64,000 nucleotides of DNA from Acetomicrobium thermoterrenum DSM 13490 (GTDB taxonomy: Bacteria > Synergistota > Synergistia > Synergistales > Acetomicrobiaceae). A program made the position numbers and the translations under genes. The stretch spans positions 47,184 through 111,183 of the forward strand of contig NZ_FNPD01000004.1 of the NCBI RefSeq assembly GCF_900107215.1, in the 5' to 3' direction. Under the pieces are notes generated by a model. That model was not told the DNA's origin, made no database searches, and saw nothing but the letters and a program-made list of their open reading frames with translations. This document shows, in pieces, positions 16,585 through 26,160 of this stretch; the stretch's first letter is position 1; each line of letters opens with the position of its first letter.

Positions 16585-17988
16585 TTACTTCCGCAAGGAG
16601 ATAAAGAACGTACGTCCTTCACGCATTACCAGAAGAACAACAGAATCAGGGTTTCTTTGTAATGCCTTCTTAAGGTCATCCACAGTTTTTAGAGTTACCC
16701 CGTTTGCCTCCAAGATTAAATCTCCCTCTCTAATGCCCACTCTGTCGCTTATCGATCCAGGCTTTACCCCGACAACAACGACACCCTTTTCGCTATCTAT
16801 GTTGTATTTCTGCTTCAAAGCCGGAGTTACTGGAGAGACTTCGATACCTAAGCTTTCCTCCAAATCAGAAACTTCAAGACGAGGCGCCTCAGTCTGACCG
16901 GGTATTTCCTCGAGAGTCACCGTGACGCTTCTTTTTCCGCTTGAAGTTGCTATCTCGATCTTAATCTTGTCTCCAGCCATACGCTTGCGTATCTGAAATA
17001 CCAGATCTTGAGCGTCATTAATTTCAACTCCATCTACTTTAGTAATCACAAAACCCCTCTTAATACCGGCCTTGTCGGCAGGAGAATCAGGAACGACATC
17101 TGCAACTACAGCTCCCTTTTCGACCTTCAGCCCGTATGCCTGAGCTATATCGCTCGTAAGCGGCTGAACGTAAACGCCAAGCCATCCTCTGCGAACTCTG
17201 CCATAGCTTACAAGATCGTCAATTACGCTTTTCGCCATGTTTACCGGTATAGCAAATCCTATACCTTGAGCATAGGGTATGATAGCTGTGTTTATACCAA
17301 CGACCTTGCCGTCCAAATCCAAAAGAGGACCGCCGCTGTTTCCCGGGTTGATCGCCGCATCGGTTTGCAAGAACCCGTCAAAACTCACATTACCTGCTCT
17401 TATGGAGCGGTTTTTAGCGGATATGACTCCAACAGTGACGGTATGATCCAAACCAAAGGGATTTCCTATGGCTACTACCCATTCACCTACTTGAACGGCA
17501 TCTGAATCGCCCAATGGAAGGACAGGTAAATTGCCTGCCGTCACTTTTATAACGGCCAAATCGAAGGTCGGGTCTTTTCCCACGATCTTGGCATCCAGCT
17601 GTCTGCCGTCGGCCAAGGATACCGTTATTTTGTCAGCACCTTCGATCACATGGTTATTGGTCAATATATATCCGTCCTTGGAAACTATGAAACCCGAGCC
17701 CTTCCCCTTCATGGGAATAATCTGAGTGAATTTATCCCATTGGTCGCCAAAAAACTGCCTAAAGAAGGGGTCATCGGCAAAGGGGAAAAGAGGCCTTTTT
17801 ACCATGGTCTCCGTATCTATATTGACCACAGCCGGAGATGCCTCCTCTGCTATCTTTGCTATGGGGTTTCCCGCAACGGGATCTACAGGCTTCGCGATCG
17901 CCTCCATGGATATGCCCGTGACAATTGCCCCCATCATCACAACTACCAACAATCTAGAAATTTTCTTTAACAAAACATTCACCCCCAA
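16585..17988 (-). CDS. HtrA/DegP family periplasmic serine protease
   Basis: About 467 residues. An N-terminal signal or anchor helix (residues 10-30) precedes a trypsin-like domain with the triad His113 (TNNHVIEG), Asp143 (FDLAVIKV) and Ser218 (GNSGGP), then two PDZ domains (from about 270 and 380). It degrades or refolds misfolded envelope proteins. The spacing and the Q-linker-like region (PFFRQFFGDQWDKF) are typical of DegQ/DegP. The start is uncertain between TTG at 17988 and GTG at 17982. It probably leads a transcript including guaA. Confidence 0.95.
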   Translation of the reverse strand: MGVNVLLKKISRLLVVVMMGAIVTGISMEAIAKPVDPVAGNPIAKIAEEASPAVVNIDTETMVKRPLFPFADDPFFRQFFGDQWDKFTQIIPMKGKGSGFIVSKDGYILTNNHVIEGADKITVSLADGRQLDAKIVGKDPTFDLAVIKVTAGNLPVLPLGDSDAVQVGEWVVAIGNPFGLDHTVTVGVISAKNRSIRAGNVSFDGFLQTDAAINPGNSGGPLLDLDGKVVGINTAIIPYAQGIGFAIPVNMAKSVIDDLVSYGRVRRGWLGVYVQPLTSDIAQAYGLKVEKGAVVADVVPDSPADKAGIKRGFVITKVDGVEINDAQDLVFQIRKRMAGDKIKIEIATSSGKRSVTVTLEEIPGQTEAPRLEVSDLEESLGIEVSPVTPALKQKYNIDSEKGVVVVGVKPGSISDRVGIREGDLILEANGVTLKTVDDLKKALQRNPDSVVLLVMREGRTFFISLRK

Positions 17989-18280
17989 ATCTGCTTATAT
18001 AGGCAAAAGATATATATACCTCGTAGCCTAACCTGGCATCGTAAATATTGCCGAAGGCACCCCTCGAAATAACCATCTAGTCTCGAACAAAATTCTATCA
18101 TGACGAGCGCATAAAGACACCTCAAGTGAAGATAATAATTGCGCAACATTTTTCCAATTATTGCTTTAAATTAAGAAACATTTTGTTTTGAAGCTTAACA
18201 CGGGGCTTAAAAATAGTGGTATTATTTAGTGGGTTTAACGCTTACATTTTTCTATTTAAATCTATTTCGGAGGTAAAGTC

Positions 18281-18769
18281 ATGGCAGATACAGCTACAAT
18301 AACGAAGATAGTTAACAGTTTTGCAGGCGCATTGATAGGCGTATGCAAAAACCTCGGTATAAGTGCCGTCCTAGACAAGTCTGAGATTTCTCCTGAGACT
18401 AAGGCTCCTAACAATCGAGCAGCGGCTTTGATAGGTTTCGTAACATCAACCGTCAATGGCACTATCGGGCTTTTAGCCGACGAGCAGGCATTTAGTGAAA
18501 TCGTTACCACCATGTCGGGAGGAGCTGTCAACCCGGATTTTAATGACCCCCTTGCCATGAGCGCCTTTGGAGAGTTGACAAATATGATCAGCGGTCAGGC
18601 CTTTATTAAATTCAACGAAAAGGAAATATCTATCACTCCACCCCAACTTTTGACGGGTGAATTTATCGTCGCCGTTCCCTCTGCAGAAGATGCCGTTCGA
18701 AGTTTTACAATCCCATTTAAATTGGATACGGGCAGCAAATTATATCTGGTGCTTGCACTGAACGCTTAA
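18281..18769 (+). CDS. CheX-like chemotaxis phosphatase domain protein
   Basis: 162 residues. The conserved ExxN motif of CheX/CheC phosphatases is present as E98-L-T-N101 within GELTNMISGQA; those two residues attack the phosphoryl group of CheY-P. The N-terminal half resembles the CheX beta-alpha fold. A second ExxN copy, as in CheC, is not seen. Clear start: GGAGG 8 nt before the ATG. No other che genes are adjacent. It may dephosphorylate a response regulator encoded elsewhere. Confidence 0.85.
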   Translation: MADTATITKIVNSFAGALIGVCKNLGISAVLDKSEISPETKAPNNRAAALIGFVTSTVNGTIGLLADEQAFSEIVTTMSGGAVNPDFNDPLAMSAFGELTNMISGQAFIKFNEKEISITPPQLLTGEFIVAVPSAEDAVRSFTIPFKLDTGSKLYLVLALNA

Positions 18770-19238
18770 AATGACCGAGGGAAATTCAAAGATAAAATTA
18801 TGGCGTTAGATCAATGGACCCAAAAGAAGCAAAGGTATTAGAAATGGGATTATCGCGGAAGCCAATTCACTCAGCTGCCGCTTCACCTATAGCACGTCAA
18901 CTGGATCGATATGCAAATCCCTTCCCCCTGCTCTGTATGTTACAGTAGTTTAATTTACGCCCTTGTGAGGTTGAAAGATGAGGGATTGTTAGGTCGGCTT
19001 TCCAAAAAACGTGGAAATCAAAGTGGGACAGGGATATAAAAATAAAACGAAAGTCGGGATAGATATTGGAAATTGCTCTGCCAGAGCGGGCAAGAACTTA
19101 TCGAGTTTTCCTACGAAAGCACTGGTACCTTAAAGTAACCCTTCGAAGGATTGACATCTGTACAGTTAACCTGTAAACTTTTTTTGTTAATTTTGAACAA
19201 AAATATCTTATCTGATTCGTTTAAGGACGGTGTGGGGC
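18770..19238. other. Intergenic region between the cheX-like gene and the RpiR regulator
   Basis: About 470 bp with no supported gene on either strand. Short frames are present, but none has a start site and recognisable sequence. The right end holds the promoter at 19151-19179. The rest may be decayed coding sequence; I see nothing diagnostic. Confidence 0.5.
19151..19179 (+). promoter_or_regulatory. Probable promoter of the RpiR-family regulator
   Basis: A perfect TTGACA (19151-19156), a 17-bp spacer and TAAACT (19174-19179), about 60 nt before the start codon. The -10 box matches four of six positions. Confidence 0.5.
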
Positions 19239-20105
19239 ATGAACCGAGAAGAACTAGAATCTCTTTTGAGAGATAAAATACCGACGTTGCCAAAAAAAGC
19301 CAGAAAGGTAGCAGAATATCTGCTGTCTAACATGAGAGAGGTGGCTTTTTATTCAATAGGCGAGGTGGCGGATAAATTAAACGTCTCTAAAGCTCAACTG
19401 GTCCGTGTGGCAAGAATTTTGGGTTTCCAAGGATATGCCGATTTAAAGACAGCCCTCCAAAAGGCCATATTGGAACAAATAGATCCCGTAACCATGTTGG
19501 CTAGGGCAAAAGAACGGGGAGAGGGCCTGCTTCCCAATATCTTGGACACGGAGCACGCAAACATCGATAATACGTGGCGCATGCTGGATAGAGAAAAAAT
19601 CAACGAATTCGTGGAACTAGTTAAAAAAGCGAAAAACATCTATTGCATGGGTTGGGGCATTTCCTCGCTGGTAGCTGAAACTTTCTATATGCGCTTCAGG
19701 GTAATGGGGCTTGCCGGGCATCTCATTAAACGCGGTTCTTTGGCAATTTTAGAGCAAGTGCGTGGCATCAAAGAAGGGGACATGGTCATCGTTTGCGAAT
19801 TACCCAGCTATGTCGTGGAAGTTACTGAGGCCATAACAAAATGCGCATCTCAAAAGGCAACAATCGTTACCATAACCGACACTGCAGCCGCTCCCGTTTG
19901 TTCAGTGGCCACTCTCCAATTTTACGCCAGCGCCCTAAGTCCTACCTTCGGAAGCAGCATTATCGGGCCATTGTTTTTAGCCCACATATTAACTTCCGTG
20001 CTTTCGGTGGAGTTGGGCGAGGCAGCCCACGAGGCTTTGGAAGAACAGGTCCAATTTTTGCACGACGAAAGGATATTTCATCCGGTATTTGGCCTTAGAT
20101 ATTAA
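19239..20105 (+). CDS. RpiR/MurR family transcriptional regulator
   Basis: About 288 residues. An N-terminal HTH_6 domain (LPKKARKVAEYLLSNMREV, then IGEVADKLNVSKAQLVRVARILGFQGYADLK) is followed by a SIS sugar-phosphate-binding domain (about 115-260: IYCMGWGISSLVAETFYMRF). Such proteins sense phosphosugars. The flanking UPF0173 gene is convergent, so no target operon is apparent. The SIS loop differs from the common G.G.S form. The start is ATG at 19239 (GGTGTGGGG upstream); a GTG at 19230 is also possible. Confidence 0.88.
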   Translation: MNREELESLLRDKIPTLPKKARKVAEYLLSNMREVAFYSIGEVADKLNVSKAQLVRVARILGFQGYADLKTALQKAILEQIDPVTMLARAKERGEGLLPNILDTEHANIDNTWRMLDREKINEFVELVKKAKNIYCMGWGISSLVAETFYMRFRVMGLAGHLIKRGSLAILEQVRGIKEGDMVIVCELPSYVVEVTEAITKCASQKATIVTITDTAAAPVCSVATLQFYASALSPTFGSSIIGPLFLAHILTSVLSVELGEAAHEALEEQVQFLHDERIFHPVFGLRY

Positions 20106-20165
20106 TCCAATCTAACCAAACTTGATAAATTAGTGGGTGCCTCGCCCGTTATTACTCATTATGCT

Positions 20166-20849
20166 TCATACTTCGCAACTTTGTCCCGGATCTAAGATGA
20201 CGACTTCGGCTAAGGATCCGACCTTCGATTTAAATTCCTCGGGGTCTGCCTCTATGACGGGGAAGGTTCCATAGTGCATTGGGATCACCTTTTTGGGCTT
20301 TATAAATTCGACTGCCCTAACGGCGTCATCGATATCCATAACGTAATTTCCTCCTATGGGCAAGATGGCAAGGTCTATGTTTTCGGCTTCGAGAAGTTTC
20401 ATCTCCACAGTAAGTCCTGTATCGCCGGCATGGTATATCTTTTTGCCGTCCACTTCGATGACAAATCCACAGGGAGTGCCTCCATACAACATTTTGTCCC
20501 CATCGGTGATCCCGGATCCGTGCCATGCGGGAGTTAACTTAACCCGCCCGAAGGGAAAGGCGTATCTTCCTCCTATGTGCATAGCATGACATTTAACTCC
20601 CTTGGAGGACAAGAAGCCGGATATCTCCGCATTAGTTACAACAGTGGCTAGAGTTTCTTTGGCTATTTGAACCGTATCCCCCAAGTGGTCATCGTGACCA
20701 TGAGTTATAAATATGAAATTCAGCTCCTTTATATCGCTTGGCTTCCAAGCGCTGTTAGGATTGCCCGACAAAAAAGGGTCTACTAACGCCTTTAAGCCTT
20801 TACCCTCGATATAAAAGGCCGCATGCCCAAGATATGTCACTTTAGCCAT
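20166..20849 (-). CDS. UPF0173 metallo-beta-lactamase-fold hydrolase
   Basis: 227 residues. The metal motif is [10 protein letters not shown] (His50, His52, Asp54, His55), with further ligands in [13 protein letters not shown] (His/Asp) and the C-terminal [10 protein letters not shown]. The start [12 protein letters not shown] is typical of the family. It hydrolyses an unknown substrate in the cytoplasm. The ATG start has GGAGG about 10 nt upstream. It lies downstream of the GT9-like gene on the same strand with about 150 bp between them, so co-transcription is uncertain. Confidence 0.92.
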   Translation of the reverse strand: MAKVTYLGHAAFYIEGKGLKALVDPFLSGNPNSAWKPSDIKELNFIFITHGHDDHLGDTVQIAKETLATVVTNAEISGFLSSKGVKCHAMHIGGRYAFPFGRVKLTPAWHGSGITDGDKMLYGGTPCGFVIEVDGKKIYHAGDTGLTVEMKLLEAENIDLAILPIGGNYVMDIDDAVRAVEFIKPKKVIPMHYGTFPVIEADPEEFKSKVGSLAEVVILDPGQSCEV

Positions 20850-20997
20850 TTACCATCGCCTCCTCATCGAAAAAATTCTTGAAACCAAGCAAGTATAGAG
20901 ATTATACGTTTACATTATACTGTAACCCTCACACTTCTGTTTATAGGGTAAATCCACAGGGGATTTTGTCCAAGCAATGCTGCTCGCTTCGAACTCG

Positions 20998-21897
20998 CTA
21001 CGACATGTCGTCCAAAAGGGATGTCCCGATTACCCCTTTTACGTAGCCGCTCTTTATAGATTTTAGATATCTCTGCGCTGTAAAAAACACCCTTTCGACG
21101 GAATGAGTCATTTTTCCTCCCCGTTCCCATAACCATAGCCCTACTCCCCATTTCGGTATCTCCTTTGGAGAAGTGGGGCCGAAAAGACCTATCACCGGGA
21201 CCCTTCCTCCGAGCGCTATGTGAAGACCGAGCGTATCTACGCTTATAAGCAAGTCGAGGTTATAAATCCAATCGGCATAACCGACCATAGTTCCTCCCGG
21301 CTGCCACGCGACTTCGCATCCTGCGCTTTGAAGCTTTTTTGCCAGGCTCCACCAGCACTCCATGGGCCAAGCTTTTTGTGGCCACTTTAGTCCTACACGA
21401 GGATTTAACCCAACTAAGGGACGCTTACGGAGATTGCCACCCTGTATACGGATGTAAGACCAATAGGGCTCGCCTCTCCATTGCATGCCACACAACTTGT
21501 AAAGCCAGTGAGGATGGGAATGCCTACTGCTCTCGTTTGAATCTATTAAGTTCTCCAATTCCGGAAATCTTGGCCTTGTTCGCCAACGGTTTCCGTCGAA
21601 ATAAAATCCCTTTATTTTGGATGCCCACTCCTCAGAGAAAGGGATTTGAGTCCTTTCGAGGTAAAAAATGACATCGGGTTCTTGAGCTTCTTCCAATGTA
21701 TCTATAAAATGCAAATTTTCTACAGGAGGAAAGAGCGCCTGTAATTTTCCGGGGGCACCATACCAATACACTTCGTTGTCTGGCAAAAGACGAGAAAGCA
21801 ATACTCCGCTCCTGAACACCTCGCCATCGGAAATGCCTCCTGTGGCGGAATCCCTAAGAAGCTCTGTCTCGCCGGTTTTGATAATTAAAAATCGCAT
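20998..21897 (-). CDS. Glycosyltransferase family 9 (heptosyltransferase-like) protein
   Basis: 299 residues. The C-terminal half has the GT9 nucleotide-sugar-binding pattern: LVGLNPRVGLKWPQKAWPME, then LLISVDTLGLHIALGGRVPVIGLFGPTSP, where heptosyltransferases have D(T/S)..MHIAAALG.P...LFG.T.P. It would add a sugar to lipopolysaccharide core, in keeping with a diderm. The N-terminal half is divergent. It overlaps the upstream small hypothetical gene by 13 bp. Acceptor unknown. Confidence 0.8.
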   Translation of the reverse strand: MRFLIIKTGETELLRDSATGGISDGEVFRSGVLLSRLLPDNEVYWYGAPGKLQALFPPVENLHFIDTLEEAQEPDVIFYLERTQIPFSEEWASKIKGFYFDGNRWRTRPRFPELENLIDSNESSRHSHPHWLYKLCGMQWRGEPYWSYIRIQGGNLRKRPLVGLNPRVGLKWPQKAWPMECWWSLAKKLQSAGCEVAWQPGGTMVGYADWIYNLDLLISVDTLGLHIALGGRVPVIGLFGPTSPKEIPKWGVGLWLWERGGKMTHSVERVFFTAQRYLKSIKSGYVKGVIGTSLLDDMS

Positions 21898-22190
21898 TTT
21901 GCCACCACCTTAATTCGCGATGAGCTGTAATGACCCGATTCATCACATTCAATTCCCATAAGACGAATAACAAAACTTTCATCAGATATCATTGCTAAAA
22001 CGGAAGTGTCTTTGTTTATTTCATACCAGGCATTCATAAGTTTTGCTTCTTCCCAACCCTCGGCGGAGATAAAGCCATTCAACGTTTCATCTCCATTTAA
22101 GTCGTAAATCCAATTTTCAAATCTCCCTCCAAGAATAATTCCTCGACCCTTTAAGCACCTAGAACCCACTTTTTTAACCTTCCTCCTCAT
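21885..22190 (-). CDS. Hypothetical protein between aspS and the GT9-like gene
   Basis: About 101 residues, Arg/Lys-rich at the N-terminus (MRRKVKKVGSRCLKGRG), then acidic with several beta-like stretches (FVIRLMGIECDES). No family is recognised. It overlaps aspS by 17 bp and the GT9-like gene by 13 bp, so it is sandwiched in a compact operon, which supports its being real. The start could be later. Confidence 0.6.
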   Translation of the reverse strand: MRRKVKKVGSRCLKGRGIILGGRFENWIYDLNGDETLNGFISAEGWEEAKLMNAWYEINKDTSVLAMISDESFVIRLMGIECDESGHYSSSRIKVVAKCDF

Positions 22191-23970
22191 CAGTGGCCGT
22201 TACCTTAATATGAAGCTCTTCAAGTTGACGCTCGTCTACATAAGACGGGGCACCGGACAACAGACACTGAGCTTTCTGAGTTTTAGGAAAGGCAATGACA
22301 TCTCGTATAGATTTGGCACCGGCCAAGAGCATTACCAATCTGTCAAACCCTAATGCAATCCCCCCGTGTGGCGGTGTACCGTAAGAAAGCGCAGACAACA
22401 AAAAGCCGAACCGATTTTTTGCCTCAACCTCGTCCAATCCAAGGACCTTAAAAACACTCTCCTGCACCTTAGGGTCATGTATTCTTATAGAACCTCCGCC
22501 GACCTCATTACCGTTTAGAACTATATCGTAGGCACGAGACCGGACCTTCCATGGTTCGCTTTCCAACAAGTGCAAGTCCTCGTTTTTAGGAGACGTAAAG
22601 GGGTGATGAACGGAAACATATCGGTTTTCCGTTTCGCTCCATTCGAATAAAGGAAAATCGACCACCCAAAGAAAGGCCCATTTGCCCTTTTCGATCAAAT
22701 CGTACTTCCGTGCGACTTCCAAACGAAGTTGTCCCAATACCTCGCATACTTTGTTCCTATCTTGATCTGCCATTACAAATAGAGCGTTCCCTTGAGAAAG
22801 TTGCGATTTTTCTATAACGAGCTTCTTTCCATCTTCGTCCAAGAATTTGACCATGGGACCTTTCAATTCGTTCCCCAGCTGAAAATAAGCCAACCCCTTG
22901 GCTCCCAGTTCCTTTGCCTTCCCCTCAATAGTGCTCATCTCTTGTCTGGACAGCGATGCTCCACCAGGAAGCACAAAACCTTTAATTGCCCCTCTTTCTC
23001 CAACTTCGAAAGCCCTAATACCTCTGCCCTGAAAGACTGCTTTTAAGTCGACAATCTCAAAGGGGATCCTCAAATCCGGCTTATCCGAACCGAAGCGCTC
23101 CATTGCTTCTGAATAGCTTAAACGCGGGAAGGGCGTTTGTATTTCCACCCCTATAGTCTCGCGAAATAATCCCTTCACATAGTCCTCTATTAGCTCAAAG
23201 ATGTCCTCCTCCGTCAAAAAGCTCATTTCTATATCGATTTGAGTAAACTCCGGTTGTCTATCTGCTCTCAAATCTTCATCTCTGAAACACTTAACTATCT
23301 GAAAATATCTGTCTAACCCGGAGATCATCAATATTTGTTTAAAAATTTGCGGAGACTGGGGAAGAGCATAAAATTTTCCAGGGTTTACCCTGCTCGGAAC
23401 CAAATAATCCCTTGCCCCCTCAGGAGTCGATTTGGTCAACATCGGAGTTTCCACTTCAACAAAACCTGCATCCGTCAAAAACGTTCTTGTATAATTCGCC
23501 GCTTTGCTTCTGAGGCGCAAATTCCTCTGCATAACCTCACGTCTTAAATCTAAATATCTATATTTAAGCCTTATATTCTCATCGATGGCGCTGGCCTCAT
23601 TTAAATCGAAGGGCGGCAAAGTTGATGGAGATAGCACCATGAGGTCGTCGGCTATAATTTCGACATTACCGGTCTTTAGAGATGGGTTTTCCGTTCCGGC
23701 AGGCCTTTTTTTAACTACACCCTTGATGGCAACCACATACTCGCTTCTCAGCTGCTTTGCCCTTTCGTGAACTAATTCGTTCGTCTCGGGGTTAATGACC
23801 ACCTGAACTAAACCGGCATGATCCCATATCTCAAGGAATATAATTCCACCCAAATCCCTTCGCTTTCTCACCCATCCGTTTATAATAATTTTTTTCTCTA
23901 TATGGTCTTCGGTTGCATTGCCACAATAAACGGTCCTTTTCCAGTTTTCATCGAACACTGCGTCAAACAT
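22174..23970 (-). CDS. aspS: Aspartyl-tRNA synthetase
   Basis: About 598 residues, the bacterial size. An N-terminal OB anticodon-binding domain, the class II catalytic core (motif 1 near VEVETPMLTKSTPEGARDYLVPSR, motif 2 FRDEDLRADRQPEFTQ) and the bacterial GAD insert, ending with motif 3 GIALGFDRLVMLLAG. It charges tRNA-Asp; bacterial forms without a separate AsnRS can be non-discriminating. The ATG at 23970 is chosen (GGAGG 8 nt upstream); earlier in-frame starts up to 23991 lie 2 bp from hisS. It is transcribed after hisS. Confidence 0.97.
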   Translation of the reverse strand: MFDAVFDENWKRTVYCGNATEDHIEKKIIINGWVRKRRDLGGIIFLEIWDHAGLVQVVINPETNELVHERAKQLRSEYVVAIKGVVKKRPAGTENPSLKTGNVEIIADDLMVLSPSTLPPFDLNEASAIDENIRLKYRYLDLRREVMQRNLRLRSKAANYTRTFLTDAGFVEVETPMLTKSTPEGARDYLVPSRVNPGKFYALPQSPQIFKQILMISGLDRYFQIVKCFRDEDLRADRQPEFTQIDIEMSFLTEEDIFELIEDYVKGLFRETIGVEIQTPFPRLSYSEAMERFGSDKPDLRIPFEIVDLKAVFQGRGIRAFEVGERGAIKGFVLPGGASLSRQEMSTIEGKAKELGAKGLAYFQLGNELKGPMVKFLDEDGKKLVIEKSQLSQGNALFVMADQDRNKVCEVLGQLRLEVARKYDLIEKGKWAFLWVVDFPLFEWSETENRYVSVHHPFTSPKNEDLHLLESEPWKVRSRAYDIVLNGNEVGGGSIRIHDPKVQESVFKVLGLDEVEAKNRFGFLLSALSYGTPPHGGIALGFDRLVMLLAGAKSIRDVIAFPKTQKAQCLLSGAPSYVDERQLEELHIKVTATDEEEG

Positions 23971-23992
23971 TGAATTCGCCTCCATAGCCAAG

Positions 23993-25261
23993 CTATCCAG
24001 CTAAATTTGCCTTTACGTAATCTATTAAGGAATCATTCGCCACTTCGCTTTGGGAACCTTTCCTGAGATCTTTTACGGTAACAACGCCCTTCTCTATCTC
24101 GACACCGCCCAAGATACAGGCAAGTTTGGCTTCTCTATTTGAAGCTGTTTTGAGTTGTGAGCCAATTGATTTACCGGTGTAGTCCATATCGACACTAATT
24201 TGCTCGCGCCTTAAGTCGTAGAGCAACTTCAATGCCTTATTTTTAGCCAAGTCATCAGCTGTCACTATAAATACATCGATACCTGGTTGCTGACCAAAAT
24301 CGCAACCTTGCCCTTCCATGGTCAAGACTATACGCTCTATCCCTGCCGCAAAGCCCACACCTGGAACGTGAGGTCCACCTATCGTTTCAGCAAGGTTATC
24401 GTATCTTCCGCCACCGCATACGGCATTTTGTGCGCCAAGCTCCCCCGAAAGGACCTCGAAAGCCGTCTTTGTATAATAATCCAAACCCCTAACGAGATTT
24501 TTATCTTCTTTATAGTTTATGCCAAGAATTGTCATGCCCTCTTTCACTCTTTTGAAGTGTTCGCTGCATTCGACGCACAAATAATCCGCAATACCCGGGG
24601 CATCTTTCATTATTTCACGACACCTTTCGTTTTTACAATCCAAAATCCTGAGGGGGTTTCTTTCAAATCTATTTTGACATGTGTTGCATAACGCATCGAA
24701 ATTACTTCCCACATATCTTTTCAATGCATCTCTATAACCTGGCCTGCAAACAGGGCATCCTACCGAGTTTATCACGACTTCAAGATTGGAAAGGCCAAGC
24801 GCATTAAATAAATATATAGCGAAGGCAATGATCTCCAGGTCGACTTCCGGAGCTTCTGAACCAAGAGCCTCGACATCTAATTGCCAAAACTGACGATATC
24901 TTCCCTTTTGCGGGCGCTCATACCTAAACATTGGTCCTGCGCTCCAAAGTTTAACCGGCTGAACCTTCTTTGACATGCCATGCTCCAAATAACACCTGAC
25001 CATTGAAGCCGTAAGCTCCGGCCGCAAGGTTAAGCTTCTACCCGCTCTATCTAAAAAAGTGTACATTTCCTTTTCCACTACATCCGTCGAATCTCCTATA
25101 CCCCTGGAGAAAAGTTCTGTATGTTCGAAAAGCGGCAAATGTACTTCATTATAACCAAAAAAACCTGCGACTTTTCTCGACGTCTCTAAAACGTAGGCCC
25201 ACTTCCAAGCCTCATCGGGAAGAATATCCCTTACACCCCGCGGTGCTTTAATTATATCCAT
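23993..25261 (-). CDS. hisS: Histidyl-tRNA synthetase
   Basis: 422 residues. It begins with KAPRGVRDILPDE; motif 1/2 regions are LPLFEHTELFSRG and FRYERPQKGRYRQFWQLDVE, and the His-specific signatures LVRGLDYYTKTAFE and AVCGGGRYDNL are present, followed by the anticodon-binding domain (about 330-422). It charges tRNA-His. It forms an operon with aspS, a common bacterial arrangement. GGAGG lies about 12 nt before the ATG. No T-box leader is seen upstream. Confidence 0.97.
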   Translation of the reverse strand: MDIIKAPRGVRDILPDEAWKWAYVLETSRKVAGFFGYNEVHLPLFEHTELFSRGIGDSTDVVEKEMYTFLDRAGRSLTLRPELTASMVRCYLEHGMSKKVQPVKLWSAGPMFRYERPQKGRYRQFWQLDVEALGSEAPEVDLEIIAFAIYLFNALGLSNLEVVINSVGCPVCRPGYRDALKRYVGSNFDALCNTCQNRFERNPLRILDCKNERCREIMKDAPGIADYLCVECSEHFKRVKEGMTILGINYKEDKNLVRGLDYYTKTAFEVLSGELGAQNAVCGGGRYDNLAETIGGPHVPGVGFAAGIERIVLTMEGQGCDFGQQPGIDVFIVTADDLAKNKALKLLYDLRREQISVDMDYTGKSIGSQLKTASNREAKLACILGGVEIEKGVVTVKDLRKGSQSEVANDSLIDYVKANLAG

Positions 25262-25348
25262 AGCGCATCGACGCCTCCTGTTAATTTACATATGATGATA
25301 TTTATTGACGTTGAAAATTATGATATCAAAAGATCGGAATAGTAAAAA

Positions 25349-25376
25349 GCGCGGCCACCACGATGCCGCGCTTTTT
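25349..25376 (-). terminator. Hairpin terminator after spoVS
   Basis: Arms of AAAAAGCGCGGC type flank a short loop, with A-run and T-run on opposite sides, so it can act in both directions. It lies between the spoVS stop and the hisS start, so it ends spoVS transcription. Confidence 0.9.
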
Positions 25377-25417
25377 CGTGCATCTACGTCGGGGATTTAC
25401 CCAAACATCTACAAGGA

Positions 25418-25678
25418 TTATCTTGATTCAAGTTGAAACTTAATTGCCGTCCTTTCTTCGCCATCTATGCTGATTTTTGCAAAAGCAGGTATGCAAATCA
25501 GATCAATGCCGTTAGGAGCTACATAGCCCCGGGCAATTGCTATTGCCTTGACAGCCTGGTTCACTGCCCCTGCACCTACAGCTTGCACTTCCACTGCACC
25601 CTTCTCCCTCATGACTGCAGCTATAGCTCCTGCGACAGATTTTGGTTGAGAGTTTGCGGAGACCTTGAGAACTTCCAT
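25418..25678 (-). CDS. spoVS: Stage V sporulation protein S (SpoVS family)
   Basis: 86 residues, the exact family size and very well conserved: MEVLKVSANSQPKSVAGAIA at the start, then a central GAGAVNQAVKAIAIARGYV. SpoVS is a small Alba-like protein needed for spore coat and cortex steps in Bacillus but also widespread in bacteria that do not sporulate, where its role is unknown, perhaps nucleic acid binding. GGAGG lies 9 nt before the ATG. It is monocistronic, with its own terminator. Confidence 0.95.
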   Translation of the reverse strand: MEVLKVSANSQPKSVAGAIAAVMREKGAVEVQAVGAGAVNQAVKAIAIARGYVAPNGIDLICIPAFAKISIDGEERTAIKFQLESR

Positions 25679-26160
25679 AGCATTCGACCTCCCTGTAAAT
25701 TAAGCTCTACATTCATCGAATATGCTCTTCCCCGACTACACCTTATAGTCTACACCATAGTATAGCTACATATCCAAACTTTTTGCAAGCAGGAAATGCC
25801 ATAAAAAATCAGTATATTAAAAGAATTTATAATCTCCATGCGGCAAACCTTCTCACCAAAAAATTGCATTGCAAATATGAATACATCATTTTCAAATCAT
25901 GGCCTTGGTATAGATCGTATGTGGCACAGTGTAACAAATATTCGTAAAGTCTTATATAATAAGAAGGGCAATAAGAATAAAACCAAATGTAACATGTTCA
26001 ATATAAATATCGCTTTTTAAAGAGATCGCTTTTAACTAATGATATAAGTTTATGTTTAAAACAAGATATTCTCCCTGAGACAGTAATTATTTTTCAGATA
26101 TATTGTTTAACACATGGTTAAATATTCATCATTATATGACATAGGAGGTCAAAATATTAC
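25679..26160. other. Divergent intergenic region, spoVS to DUF1538
   Basis: About 480 AT-rich bases. A 60-codon frame on the plus strand (25838-26020) has no ribosome site and no recognisable sequence. A small inverted repeat, TTTAAC-5-GTTAAA (about 26106-26122), lies 40 nt before the DUF1538 start and could be an operator. No RNA gene was recognised. Confidence 0.5.

Noticed and set aside
25262-25417. T-box leader for hisS-aspS
   Set aside because: The upstream stretch holds only the spoVS hairpin; no T-box consensus (TGGNACCGCG-type) is present, and the gap is too short.
25838-26020. 60-codon plus-strand frame
   Set aside because: No ribosome site, low-complexity Asn/Lys-rich sequence and no similarity to anything known; probably chance in AT-rich DNA.
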